This document shows positions 9,513 to 18,127 of a stretch of 64,000 nucleotides of DNA, in pieces (position 1 is the stretch's first letter; every line of letters starts with the position of its first letter). A program made the position numbers and the translations under genes. The notes beneath the pieces were generated by a model. The model worked only from the letters and a program-made list of their open reading frames with translations. It was not told the origin of the DNA and ran no database searches. The stretch is from BM003 sp963699835 (GTDB lineage Bacteria > Pseudomonadota > Gammaproteobacteria > Steroidobacterales > BM003): positions 62,001 to 126,000 of the forward strand of contig CAVOVJ010000013.1 in NCBI GenBank assembly GCA_963699835.1, given 5' to 3'.

Positions 9513-10697
9513 ATGATGCCGAGAACGATCTTCGAGGAAGAACATGACATGTTCCGCGATACTGCGCGGAAATTTTTTCAGAACGAAGTTGCGCCGCACT
9601 CCGAGCGCTGGCGCGAGCAGGGGGCGGTGGATCCGCAGATTTTCGAGAAAACCGGTGACATGGGTTTCCTGCTGATGTGGGCGGACGAAAAATATGGTGG
9701 GGCCGGCATCAAGGACTTTCGCTACGAACAGATTCTGATGGAAGAGAACGCCGCACATGGCGAGCCCGGATTTTTCCTGAATCTTCACAGCCGTCTGGTC
9801 GGTCCTTACCTCGGCGAACTCGGCAACGAGGAACAGAAGCAGAGATTTCTGCCGGACTGCATCAGCGGCAAGCGCATCATGGGCATCGCTATGACCGAAC
9901 CCGGCGCTGGCAGCGATCTCGCCGGGATGAAGACGCGGGCAGAGGACAAGGGCGACTATTTCCTTCTCAACGGGTCCAAGACCTACATCTCCAACGGTAT
10001 CAACGGCAACCTCTTCGTCGTAGCCGCCCGGACCCTGGCCGACAATCCGCATGGAATTGGCCTGTTCCTGGTGGAAGGCGATATGGAAGGGTTCAGCCGC
10101 GGCCGCAACCTGAAAAAAATGGGGCTGAAGGCGCAGGATACCGCCGAGTTGTTTTTCGATAACGTGCGTATCCCGAAAGCCAATGTACTCGGCGAGCCGG
10201 CCCGTGGTTTCTACTACCTGATGCAGTTCCTCGCCGAGGAGCGTCTGATGGGCGCATGTTCGTTCATTGCTCACGCTCAGGCGGCTTTCGACATCACGAT
10301 GGACTACATCAAAGAGCGTCATGCTTTCGGCCGGCCGATCGCGGCGTTCCAGAACTCGCGCTTCAAGATGGCAGAGATGCGGACCGCGCTGGATGTTGCG
10401 CAAACGTTTATCGATCAGTGCGTGGTCGAGCACAATGCCGAACGACTGTCGGCAGAGGTGGCCGCAGAGGCCAAGCTGCATGCCAGCGAAGTCGAGGCGC
10501 GGGTAATGGACGACTGCGTACAACTCCACGGCGGAGCCGGTTACATGGACGAGTACCGGATCAGCCGCATGTACACCGATGCGAGAATCTCGCGAATCTA
10601 CGCAGGATCTTCAGAGATTATGAAAGAGATCATCGCACGTGGAATCGGTCTCGATGAGCGCCGCAAAAAGCCTGCCGGTGCTTCGCGCGCGGCCTGA
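9513..10697 (+). CDS. Acyl-CoA dehydrogenase
   Basis: A 394-residue FAD-dependent acyl-CoA dehydrogenase of normal length, catalysing the first oxidation of acyl-CoA to trans-2-enoyl-CoA. Family blocks are present in order: MTEPGAGSDLAGMKT and LNGSKTYISNG in the middle beta domain, RHAFGRPIAAFQNSRFKMAE, and the C-terminal HGGAGYMDEYRISRMYTDAR and RISRIYAGSSEIMKEIIAR, with the Glu after GSS as the likely catalytic base. I chose the ATG at 9513 (MMPRTIFEEEHDMF) because it follows GAGGAA and gives the canonical N-terminus; the frame is open further upstream, but that sequence overlaps the preceding gene and is not conserved. A T7 run at 9483-9489 just before it lacks a convincing stem. Confidence 0.92.
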   Translation: MMPRTIFEEEHDMFRDTARKFFQNEVAPHSERWREQGAVDPQIFEKTGDMGFLLMWADEKYGGAGIKDFRYEQILMEENAAHGEPGFFLNLHSRLVGPYLGELGNEEQKQRFLPDCISGKRIMGIAMTEPGAGSDLAGMKTRAEDKGDYFLLNGSKTYISNGINGNLFVVAARTLADNPHGIGLFLVEGDMEGFSRGRNLKKMGLKAQDTAELFFDNVRIPKANVLGEPARGFYYLMQFLAEERLMGACSFIAHAQAAFDITMDYIKERHAFGRPIAAFQNSRFKMAEMRTALDVAQTFIDQCVVEHNAERLSAEVAAEAKLHASEVEARVMDDCVQLHGGAGYMDEYRISRMYTDARISRIYAGSSEIMKEIIARGIGLDERRKKPAGASRAA

Positions 10698-10714
10698 TTG
10701 CGAGGGGAGTCTGA

Positions 10715-11671
10715 ATGTCGCTGCCAAAGTCGTTCGAAGGTAAGTTGCGGTTGCCGGCCGTCGCGGCGCCGATGTTCCTCGTCTCTAATCCGGCATTGGT
10801 TATAGAGTCATGCCGCGGCGGGGTCGTTGGCAGCTTTCCCGCGCTCAACTGCAGGACTTCCGAGGGCTTCGAGCAGTGGGTTCTGGAGATCAAGGCGGCG
10901 CTCGCGGCCGATGATATCGCTACGCCCTGGGGCGTGAACCTGATCGTTCATCGCAGCAACCCGCGGGTGGAGGCGGATCTGGCGTTGTGCGAGAAGCACG
11001 AGGTTCCGCTCGTCATAACCTCGCTCGGTGCGGTCCCGGACCTTGTCAAACGGGTGCATGCCTATGGCGGAGTCGTCTTTCATGACGTGATAAATATGCG
11101 CCATGCGCGCAAGGCTGCGGCGGCCGGCGTCGACGGGCTTATTGCCGTCTGCGCCGGTGCCGGCGGCCACGCGGGGACACTGAATCCACTCGCGATCACC
11201 CAGGAAATCCGCAGTTTTTTCGCTGGCACGTTGTTGCTGTCAGGATGTATCAGCACGGGCGGTCACATCGCGGCGGCGCTAGCGATGGGCGCGGATCTTG
11301 CTTACGTCGGAACGCGTTTTATCAATACCACCGAGAGCGCGGCGCCGCCCGAGTACAAAACGATGATCGAGAATGCCGTGGCGGCGGATATCGTTTACAC
11401 CGATGCCATTTCGGGGGTTAGCGCGAACTTTTTGCGGCAGAGCCTCGAGGACAACGACATCGATGTCGAATTGTTGCAAAAGGCGGGTGCGGACAAGCCC
11501 GACCTGAAGGCAATCGATAGCGAGGTCAAGGCCTGGAAAACGATCTGGTCGGCGGGGCAGGGTGTGGGCGGCATCGATGACGTCCCAACGATTGCGGAGC
11601 TGTGCGATCGTCTGGAGGCTGAATATCGGGCCGCGGCAGCCAGGATTTCCGGAGCCGTGGGCAGCGGTTAG
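10715..11671 (+). CDS. Nitronate monooxygenase-like FMN flavoprotein (NMO/2-nitropropane dioxygenase family)
   Basis: A 318-residue TIM-barrel flavoprotein. Visible FMN/phosphate-binding segments are VCAGAGGHAGTLNPLA and SGCISTGGHIAAALAMGADL, followed by AYVGTRFINTTESAAPPEYK. It starts 17 bases after the acyl-CoA dehydrogenase stop with a GAGGGGAG ribosome site, and so is the last gene of the TetR-linked cluster. Members of this family act on nitronates, but many in acyl-CoA clusters are enoyl reductases or enzymes of unknown activity, so the true substrate is open. Confidence 0.87.
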   Translation: MSLPKSFEGKLRLPAVAAPMFLVSNPALVIESCRGGVVGSFPALNCRTSEGFEQWVLEIKAALAADDIATPWGVNLIVHRSNPRVEADLALCEKHEVPLVITSLGAVPDLVKRVHAYGGVVFHDVINMRHARKAAAAGVDGLIAVCAGAGGHAGTLNPLAITQEIRSFFAGTLLLSGCISTGGHIAAALAMGADLAYVGTRFINTTESAAPPEYKTMIENAVAADIVYTDAISGVSANFLRQSLEDNDIDVELLQKAGADKPDLKAIDSEVKAWKTIWSAGQGVGGIDDVPTIAELCDRLEAEYRAAAARISGAVGSG

Positions 11672-11733
11672 CGCTCGGAGAGGCCGGCTGCAGCGCACTG
11701 CCAGGTCGCCCGCGCTAACCGGCGCGGACCGGC

Positions 11734-12495
11734 TCAGATGACTTGCGGCAGCGTCCGCCAGAGTATCCAGGCGCCCATCAGCAAAAGAAAGATTGCGAAA
11801 ATCCGCCGCAGCGTGGACTGCGGAATCCGCCCGCTCAGCATATTGCCAACAAATGTGCCCAGTATGCCGGCAGCGGTGACGATGCCCAGTACATGCCAGT
11901 CGAGGGAGAGATCGAAACGTTCCAGCACGTCGAGATATTTGACGAAGCCGCTGGCCGATTTCATAGCGATGATGACCAGGCTGGTGCCGACCGCGACGCG
12001 CATCCCCATGCCGCCAAGCAGCACCAGCGCCGGCACGATAAGGAATCCTCCGCCGACGCCGACGATGCCGGTCAACGCTCCCACGCCCAGACCATCGGCA
12101 ACGATTTTGACCGGATGCCGATGTGAGTCATCAGGGTCAACTTCGGGCGGGCGGCGCAGCATCATGATCGCCGCCAACAGCATGACCGCGGCAAACAATG
12201 CCAGTTGCGCGGCACCCGAGATGAAGTTTGCCACCCAGGCGCCGACATAGGTGCCCAGCATCCCCGGGATGCCGAACCACATGACATTGCGCCAGTCGAC
12301 GCTGCGGCGAAGCGCGTAGGGTATCGCCGCTGCAAGGGCAATGCTGCCGACGACCGCAAGCGAGCCGGCGATGGCGACCTTTTCGTCCTGGCCGAAAAGA
12401 TAGACCAGCACCGGTACCGTCAATATCGATCCGCCCGACCCGAGCAGGCCGAGGCTCAGGCCGATTGCCAGTGCACCGAGTAATCCGGCCAGCAT
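11734..12495 (-). CDS. TauE/SafE family membrane permease
   Basis: A 253-residue inner-membrane protein with about eight hydrophobic helices. It has the two characteristic half-repeats GLSLGLLGSGGSILTVPVLV and TGIVGVGGGFLIVPALVLLG. The family exports sulfite or sulfonate-derived and other small organic anions. It is transcribed toward the nitronate monooxygenase gene (62 bases between stops) and has no functional partner nearby, so the substrate cannot be guessed. The start ATG at 12495 gives MLAGLLGALAIG, with GGAACCTC upstream as a weak ribosome site. Confidence 0.88.
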   Translation of the reverse strand: MLAGLLGALAIGLSLGLLGSGGSILTVPVLVYLFGQDEKVAIAGSLAVVGSIALAAAIPYALRRSVDWRNVMWFGIPGMLGTYVGAWVANFISGAAQLALFAAVMLLAAIMMLRRPPEVDPDDSHRHPVKIVADGLGVGALTGIVGVGGGFLIVPALVLLGGMGMRVAVGTSLVIIAMKSASGFVKYLDVLERFDLSLDWHVLGIVTAAGILGTFVGNMLSGRIPQSTLRRIFAIFLLLMGAWILWRTLPQVI

Positions 12496-13091
12496 GAGGT
12501 TCCTTGAGTGGGGGAGCGCGCGAAAGCTTAACCGGGCTGTGTTGGCACCGCAAAGTCAGCACGGCTTAACAAGGGGTGAATACCGGTAGAAAAGCGCGGC
12601 CGGCTGCCCGGACCCCCAGGCTAGCGCATGGGCGGTGTGCCGAATTTTTAACCGGCGATGAAAGGCAGAACGACGTCATGATCCGGGCTCGGCGGACGCC
12701 GGCTGGTCAGTCCGATTCAGGCCTTCCTCGGGGCCTGCCGGCGCGCAGGGTCGGGCCAGGATGATCGGTCTGTCTCGGCGCCAGGCGGGTCGGAATGTGC
12801 GCAAAACCAACCACATTACCTGATCGGCCCAGGGGACGCCGCCGAGCTTGGCCGAATCCGGCTGCATCCGTCGCATGTCACGCAGACTCAGGCCGTTCAG
12901 GCCCGGGTTACGTGGGCAGGAATAGCGTCAGCGCATGCGCAGATGCGTTTGGTCATTGCAGGTTACCGGACGTAGGACGCCTATCTCCCGTGAGAATGGA
13001 AAGTTTTAATACATAGCAAACAGCCCCTTATCTTGTTTTCTTCAAAAACTATGTCACAATCGCCCGCAACTACTGCCGCAGCCAGGGGAAG

Positions 13092-13139
13092 GCTCAATAG
13101 AGAACAAGCCCGGCGGCCCGTTCGTAAAAACTATTGAGC
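13092..13139 (+). promoter_or_regulatory. 9-bp inverted repeat in the leader of the GGDEF-EAL gene
   Basis: GCTCAATAG at 13092-13100 is perfectly complementary to CTATTGAGC at 13131-13139, enclosing 30 bases that are GC-rich on one side and A-rich on the other. As RNA this would form a closed arm 100 bases before the start codon. It does not match the class I c-di-GMP riboswitch core as far as I can see. Confidence 0.45.
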
Positions 13140-13164
13140 AGAGAGACATCTGAATAATTACAAA

Positions 13165-13186
13165 CCGTGAGCTTGCAGAATCACGG
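13165..13186 (+). promoter_or_regulatory. 6-bp inverted repeat in the same leader
   Basis: CCGTGA at 13165-13170 pairs with TCACGG at 13181-13186 over a 10-base loop. A further perfect GCCGC/GCGGC hairpin with an AAGGA loop follows at 13199-13213, hiding a Shine-Dalgarno-like sequence. The functional start at 13239 has its own GAAGGGA site after these elements. Confidence 0.4.
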
Positions 13187-13238
13187 GCCAGGGCACGAGC
13201 CGCAAGGAGCGGCCGTCAGCGCCCCAGAAGGGATATTC

Positions 13239-15852
13239 ATGCCGGCGGGATCACGAATCCGCGCTAACATCGATACCGTGTACACCAAACTCGCAATCGA
13301 CTTCCAGACCATCGACAGCGACGTCGAGACAACTTTCGCTCGTTGTCTGGCCAATCTGCGCGAGGCGGTGGGGGTCGAAGCCGCTTTTATTGCTTTCATC
13401 AGCGGTGATGGCAAACGGATCACGAAAATCCACTCCGACCGTGCGGTATTCGCGACCTTCAACCCGGAAGTGCTGACGGGCGAGTCCTTGCAGAAATACA
13501 GTTGGTTGCGCAGTCGTCTCGACCAGCAAAGGCTGGTAGACATTACCGATACCGGGCACCGCCGAGTTGCTCGCGCTCGCAGAAGGGCGGCGGCTGCGCA
13601 AGTTGAAAATCGGGTGTTTGCTCGGCGCCGGCTTCAGGACCCGCGGCAAATTGCGTGGCCTGCTGGCGGTAGCCGGTGGCCAGGGCCGCAGCGCATGGGA
13701 CGTCGATCATGGGCTGCTCATGAAGTTGCTTGCCACCTCCCTGGGTTCGGGTCTCGAACGGCTTGATCTCGAGCGTGAGCTGCACGAGGTCAAGGAACGC
13801 GATGAGCTTGCGATGTTCGGAGCCAACGACGGCGTGTGGGATTTCGACATGCGGTCCAACACGCTGTATCTGTCGCCGCGGTGGAAGGCCATGCTGGGTT
13901 ATGGCCCGGATGATCTGTGTAGTTCTGCCCCGGATTGGCGGCGCCTCGTTCATCCGGACGATCTCGCCCGGGTGCAGGGCCAGATTCGGGAGCACCTCGA
14001 GGGAAAGACCGAGATTTTCGAGAGCGTCCATCGCATGCGCCACTGCAACGGCGAATGGCGCTGGGTGCTGTCGCGGGCAAAAGCGCGCGAGGATGCGACC
14101 GGAAGGACCCGCCGCCTGGTCGGTGTCGAGCTCGATATCACTGATCGTAAGCTGTACGAGGAGGCGCTTTTCCGCGAAAAGGAGAGCGCGCAGATTACGC
14201 TGCAGTCGATTGGCGACGGCGTGATTACTACCGATGCAGAGGGTTACGTCGAGTATGTCAATCCGGTCGCCGAGGAATTGACCGGGTGGCGTCTGGATGA
14301 TGCAACCGGCCGTCACATTGACGAGATATTCCGCAGTTTTCACGAAGAAACCTGCGAACCGCTCGATAACCCGATGTCGATGGCGATTCGTCGTACTCGC
14401 GCGATCAAGTCTGTTCGTCCGACATTGTTGATCCGTCGCGACGGCAACGAGTTATACATTGAGAACACCGCGTCGCCGATCCGCGACGGCGGCGGCAAGG
14501 TGACCGGCGGAGTGCTGGTGTTTCACGATGTCAGCGAAGCGCGCGAACTCAACCGCCGTCTCAGCTACCATGCCAGCCATGACATCCTGACCGGACTCGT
14601 AAACCGGCGCGAATTCGAGAATCGGCTGGAGCGGGCCCTCAAGAGCGCCAAGGCACGGGAAACCTCTTACGCATTGCTTTATCTCGATCTCGACCAATTC
14701 AAGATCATCAATGACACCTGCGGCCACAGCGCCGGCGACGCGTTACTCGGGCAACTCGGGGCACTCCTCAAGTCCAAGATTCGTTGGCGCGACACGCTCG
14801 CCCGGTTGGGCGGCGACGAGTTCGGCGTACTCCTCGAAAGCTGCACCGTTGATGAGGCGATTTCCAATGCTGAAGGTTTGCGCGAAACGATTCGCGAGTT
14901 CAAATTTCAATGGGACGATAGGATATTCCGCCTTGGCGTCAGTATTGGCGTAGTCCCGATCACCGCGGACAACGACGATGTCGCCTCGCTGTTGTCGGCG
15001 GCCGATGCCGCCTGCGCGGCGGCGAAAGAAGCAGGGCGCAATCGTATTCACTGCTTCGCCGAAAACGACATCGAATTGATGCGCCGGCGCCGCGAAATGC
15101 AATGGGCGGCGCGTATCAACAACGCCCTCGATGAAGCGCGCTTCGAATTGTTCCGCCAGACGATCCTGCCGCTGCAGGACAATACCGAAAGCGGGGCGCA
15201 TTACGAACTGCTGCTGCGGATGCGTGACGAGAACGGCAGTGTCGTGTCACCCGAGCTGTTTATCGCAGCGGCCGAGCGTTATGGCATCACGCCGAACATC
15301 GACCGCTGGGTGATCGAGAATGCCTTCCGCTGGCTCGTTTCCGAGGCCGATGAAAGAGAGCGTCTGTCGCTGTGTTCGATCAACCTCTCCGGTCAGAGTC
15401 TCGGTGACGATAAATTTTTGCCCTTTGTCGTGGATCAGTTTCGTCGCAGCGGGCTCGATGCGAGCAAAATTTGTTTCGAGATTACCGAGACCGCCGCCGT
15501 GGCGAGTTATTCTCAGGCCAAGCGGTTTATCCAGTCGCTCAAGGAGCTGGGCTGCAAGTTCGCGCTTGACGATTTCGGTACCGGTCTTTCATCGTTCGGC
15601 TATCTGAAGCATTTCCCGGTCGACTTCCTCAAGATCGACGGCAGTTTCGTCAAGGAGATTTTGCACGACCCGATCGATCGCGAAATGGTCCGCTCGATTA
15701 ATGAGATTGGCCACCTCACCGGCAAGCGCACGATTGCGGAGTTCGCCGAGAATGTCGAAATCATCACGATGCTGCGCGGTCTCGGCGTCGACTATGCGCA
15801 GGGCTATGGCGTCTCCGAGCCGAGTCGCATTGCCGCGGCCACTGTCGTCTGA
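13239..15852 (+). CDS. GAF-PAS-PAS-GGDEF-EAL c-di-GMP signalling protein (one frameshift)
   Basis: This cytoplasmic protein of about 870 residues (no membrane segments) is predicted to make and/or break c-di-GMP. The N-terminal GAF domain starts at 13239 (ATG after GAAGGGA) and is interrupted at about 13550-13556, where GACATTACCGATACC should continue into GTAELLALAEGRRLRKLKIG by removing one G from a GGG run. Two PAS domains follow (FGANDGVWDFDMRSNTLYLS with its PAC segment, then ITTDAEGYVEYVNPVAEELT). The diguanylate cyclase site is intact (ARLGGDEFGVLLES). The EAL domain has YELLLRM in place of the usual EALLR, but the metal-site residues are kept (INLSGQSL, CFEITETA, ALDDFGTGLSSFGYLKHF, DFLKIDGSFV). 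Both activities are therefore possible. A GTG at 13167 is an alternative start but falls inside a leader hairpin. Confidence 0.9.
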
Positions 15853-15854
15853 AG

Positions 15855-16727
15855 CTATTGCGTTATCAGTTCCATTCGCATCGAATAATCGATAGCCCTG
15901 ACATGCTTGGTAAGCGCGCCAACGGAAATGAAGTCAACACCGGTCGCAGCGACCTCGGCAATTGACTCCGCAGTGATATTCCCCGAAGCCTCGAGTGTAG
16001 CTGGCGGGCGCCCGTGTTTCCTCTCCCATTGCTGGTTTAGTTTGACTGCGCGCCTCAGGTCGTCTGCAGTGAAGTTGTCGAGCAGCAGTATGTCGGCGCC
16101 AGCGGTCAACGCCTCGCGCATTTCTGCAAGGTCCTCTACCTCGACCTCGATCGGGACGCCGGCTTTGCTGGCGCGGGCGGCCGTCACCGCATTGGCGATT
16201 CCGCCACAGGCAATGATGTGGTTTTCCTTTATCAGGATGCCGTCGAAGAGGCCGTGACGATGGTTGCTTGCGCCGCCGACCCGGGTCGCGTATTTCTGTG
16301 CCGCGCGCAGTCCCGGCAGAGTTTTGCGGGTGTCGAGGATGCGGCAGCCAGTGTCCGCGATGGCGTTGACGTAGTGTCGCGACAGTGTGGCCGTTCCGGA
16401 CAGGGTCTGGAGGAAATTCAACGCGCTACGTTCACCTGTCAGCAGCCCTCGCGCCGGTCCTTCGAGGCGGCAAACGACGGTGTTCTCCTCAATATTCGCA
16501 CCCTCTGGCACGAGCCACTCAATCTCGATTGCCGGGGATATTTTCCGGAATACAGCGTCGAACCACGCGCTGCCGCAAAGCACCGCCCGTTCGCGGCACA
16601 GCACCCGGGCCCGGCCGCGCAGCGTCGCGGGAATCAGCAGGCCGGTGAGGTCGCCACCGCGGATGTCCTCGGCGAGCGCGAGTTCGACGTTGCGCTCCAG
16701 CGACGCGGGCAGTTGGGCATTTGACAC
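15855..16727 (-). CDS. nadC: Nicotinate-nucleotide pyrophosphorylase (quinolinate phosphoribosyltransferase)
   Basis: A 290-residue enzyme of de novo NAD synthesis converting quinolinate and PRPP to nicotinate mononucleotide. Diagnostic segments are EDIRGGDLTG, ERSALNFLQTLSGTATLSR, the substrate loop ILDTRKTLPGLRAAQKYATR, the HRHGLFDGILIKENHI block and the C-terminal ASGNITAESIAEVAATGVDF. The start is a GTG at 16727. It converges with the GGDEF-EAL gene (2 bases between stops) and diverges from sodB. Confidence 0.95.
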   Translation of the reverse strand: MSNAQLPASLERNVELALAEDIRGGDLTGLLIPATLRGRARVLCRERAVLCGSAWFDAVFRKISPAIEIEWLVPEGANIEENTVVCRLEGPARGLLTGERSALNFLQTLSGTATLSRHYVNAIADTGCRILDTRKTLPGLRAAQKYATRVGGASNHRHGLFDGILIKENHIIACGGIANAVTAARASKAGVPIEVEVEDLAEMREALTAGADILLLDNFTADDLRRAVKLNQQWERKHGRPPATLEASGNITAESIAEVAATGVDFISVGALTKHVRAIDYSMRMELITQ

Positions 16728-16758
16728 TGCGTGGTCTCCATTGGGCAGGTTACCGGTA

Positions 16759-16764
16759 ATTATA
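16759..16764 (-). promoter_or_regulatory. Consensus -10 box for nadC
   Basis: On the minus strand a perfect TATAAT sits about 31 bases before the nadC GTG. No good -35 box is seen at the right distance, so only the -10 element is supported. Confidence 0.35.
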
Positions 16765-16791
16765 TCGGCAACACCGGCGCCCGGCGGGGAG

Positions 16792-16818
16792 TTGGAATGG
16801 ATCTAGGTCTGGTATCAT
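16792..16818 (+). promoter_or_regulatory. Promoter for sodB with extended -10
   Basis: TTGGAA at 16792-16797 and TGG-TATCAT ending at 16818 form a candidate promoter; the spacer of 15 is short, but the TG one base before the -10 box gives an extended -10. It predicts a leader of about 70 bases that contains the GGTTGCG/CGCAACC hairpin (16836-16842 with 16859-16865). Confidence 0.4.
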
Positions 16819-16835
16819 GAGCGCCCTTAATCTGC

Positions 16836-16865
16836 GGTTGCGGCGTGAGGGCCGTGATCGCAACC
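16836..16865 (+). promoter_or_regulatory. Hairpin in the sodB leader
   Basis: GGTTGCG (16836-16842) and CGCAACC (16859-16865) form a perfect 7-bp stem with a 16-base loop, ending 18 bases before the AAGGAGAT ribosome site. It could stabilise the messenger or serve as a target for regulation of this iron-dependent enzyme; this is inference. Confidence 0.35.
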
Positions 16866-16896
16866 CAACATCGGACCTATGCAAGGAGATATACCC

Positions 16897-17478
16897 ATGG
16901 CACATGAATTGCCGGCGCTGCCCTACGCAATGGACGCACTCGAGCCGCATATCTCGAAAGAGACGCTCGAGTATCACTACGGCAAGCACCACAACACTTA
17001 TGTAGTCAATCTCAACAAGCTGATCGCGGATTCCGAGTTCGCTTCGGCTTCGTTGGAGGACATCGTGCGCAAGGCAAGCGGCGGCGTCTTCAACAACGCG
17101 GCGCAGATCTGGAATCATACGTTCTACTGGAATTGCCTGAGTCCCAACGGGGGCGGCGCGCCGGATGGCGACCTGGGTGCCGCGATCGAGCGCGATTTCG
17201 GCTCGTTCGCTGCCTTCAAGGAAGAGTTCAGCTCCAAGGCAGTGACGCTTTTCGGCTCCGGCTGGGCCTGGCTCGTTCGTAACGGCGACGGCAGTCTCGC
17301 CATCGCTCAGACCAGCAATGCAGATACGCCGCTGACCGGCGATACGACGCCGCTGTTGACCTGCGACGTTTGGGAACACGCCTATTACGTTGACTACCGG
17401 AATGCCCGTCCGCAATATGTCGAGGCCTTCTGGAACCTGGTCAACTGGGACTTCGCCGCCGCGAATTTCGCCGGCTGA
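16897..17478 (+). CDS. sodB: Superoxide dismutase, iron type
   Basis: A 193-residue cytoplasmic enzyme that dismutates superoxide to oxygen and hydrogen peroxide. The metal ligands are all visible: His in EYHYGKHHNTY, His in NNAAQIWNHTFYWNCL, and Asp/His in TCDVWEHAYYVDYRNARPQY. The NNAAQ.WNHTFYWNCL block is characteristic of Fe-type SodB, not the Mn type. The ATG at 16897 follows a near-perfect AAGGAGAT at 16884-16891 and gives the usual MAHELPALPYAMDALEP start. A DUF1289 protein and a monothiol glutaredoxin follow directly, making a small oxidative-stress and iron-sulfur group. Confidence 0.97.
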   Translation: MAHELPALPYAMDALEPHISKETLEYHYGKHHNTYVVNLNKLIADSEFASASLEDIVRKASGGVFNNAAQIWNHTFYWNCLSPNGGGAPDGDLGAAIERDFGSFAAFKEEFSSKAVTLFGSGWAWLVRNGDGSLAIAQTSNADTPLTGDTTPLLTCDVWEHAYYVDYRNARPQYVEAFWNLVNWDFAAANFAG

Positions 17479-17481
17479 CAC

Positions 17482-17706
17482 GTGACTGAGGCGGTTTTCG
17501 ATTCGAGCCGGGCGTCGCAAGATTCTGCGGCCCGTCCGGCATCGCCATGCGTGCTGGTGTGCAAGCTCGACAGCGGTGGTGTGTGCGTGGGTTGTTTTCG
17601 CCACGTGGACGAAATCGGTGCTTGGTCGGCAGCGAATCCGGATGAACAACGCCGGATCCTGTTCCGCGCCGAGTCGCGCAGGCTGCGAGCCGGCGCAGTG
17701 GTTTGA
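17482..17706 (+). CDS. DUF1289 small cysteine protein
   Basis: A 74-residue protein with the DUF1289 signature SPCVLVCKLDSGGVCVGCFR, whose four cysteines look like a metal or iron-sulfur site, followed by the usual EIGAWSAANPDEQRRI helix. It starts with GTG 3 bases after the sodB stop and ends 20-30 bases before grxD. The function of the family is unknown; its position between sodB and grxD suggests a role in redox or iron-sulfur homeostasis. Confidence 0.85.
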   Translation: MTEAVFDSSRASQDSAARPASPCVLVCKLDSGGVCVGCFRHVDEIGAWSAANPDEQRRILFRAESRRLRAGAVV

Positions 17707-17735
17707 GACCGGTTTACCGAGGAGTGATGAAAGAG

Positions 17736-18071
17736 ATGGATGTGATCGACAGGATTAAGGACCAGATCGGTACCAATCCGGTGTTGCTGTACATGAAGGG
17801 TACTCCGGATTTTCCCCAATGCGGGTTCTCGGCGCAGGCAGTGGCGGCATTACGCGCCTGCGGTGCCGATTTTGCGTTCGTCAACATTTTCGAGGAACCG
17901 GAGGTGCGCGAGGCCTTGAAGCGCTATTCCAATTGGCCGACTTACCCGCAATTGTATGTGGGTGGCGAGTTGATCGGAGGCAGCGATATCGCCCTTGAAA
18001 TGTACAAGTCCGGTGAACTGGCGGAACTGCTGCAGGGCGTTGCCACAGCGCAGGAATCCGCCGAGGAATAA
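17736..18071 (+). CDS. grxD: Monothiol glutaredoxin, Grx4 family
   Basis: A 111-residue CGFS-type glutaredoxin that carries and transfers [2Fe-2S] clusters. The active site Cys is residue 29 in KGTPDFPQCGFSAQAV, and the glutathione-binding segments WPTYPQLYVGGELIGGSDI are complete. I chose the ATG at 17736 (MDVIDRIKDQIG) as the canonical N-terminus; an ATG at 17727 adds three residues and sits too close to the GAGGAG at 17719-17724. A terminator follows the stop. Confidence 0.94.
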   Translation: MDVIDRIKDQIGTNPVLLYMKGTPDFPQCGFSAQAVAALRACGADFAFVNIFEEPEVREALKRYSNWPTYPQLYVGGELIGGSDIALEMYKSGELAELLQGVATAQESAEE

Positions 18072-18085
18072 TGCCCCGAAATCGT

Positions 18086-18127
18086 GCTGGCTCGCCGCAA
18101 TGGCGAGTCAGCCGGCGGCTTTTGTTT
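18086..18127 (+). terminator. Rho-independent terminator after grxD
   Basis: An 11-bp stem with one G-T wobble (18086-18096 against 18102-18112, loop GCAAT) is followed by a T-rich stretch TTTTGTTTT. It overlaps the last codons of the convergent rnt gene, so the same DNA ends transcription from the left and encodes the RNase T tail from the right. Confidence 0.6.

Larger units (their letters stand above)
12496..13238. other. Long intergenic region upstream of the GGDEF-EAL gene
   Basis: These 743 bases contain no supported gene. A perfect CAGGCC/GGCCTG hairpin lies at 12718-12737. From about 13000 the base composition turns AT-rich, and a weak promoter can be proposed (TTGTTT at 13033-13038, CACAAT at 13055-13060, spacer 16). 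The last 150 bases form a leader with several perfect inverted repeats, listed separately. Confidence 0.6.

Noticed and set aside
16883..16899. AAGGAGATATACCC-ATG before sodB looks like the ribosome site of common expression vectors
   Set aside because: The surrounding sequence is a continuous native sodB locus with normal flanking genes and one extra C before the ATG. It is a chance match to a good Shine-Dalgarno context, not vector sequence.
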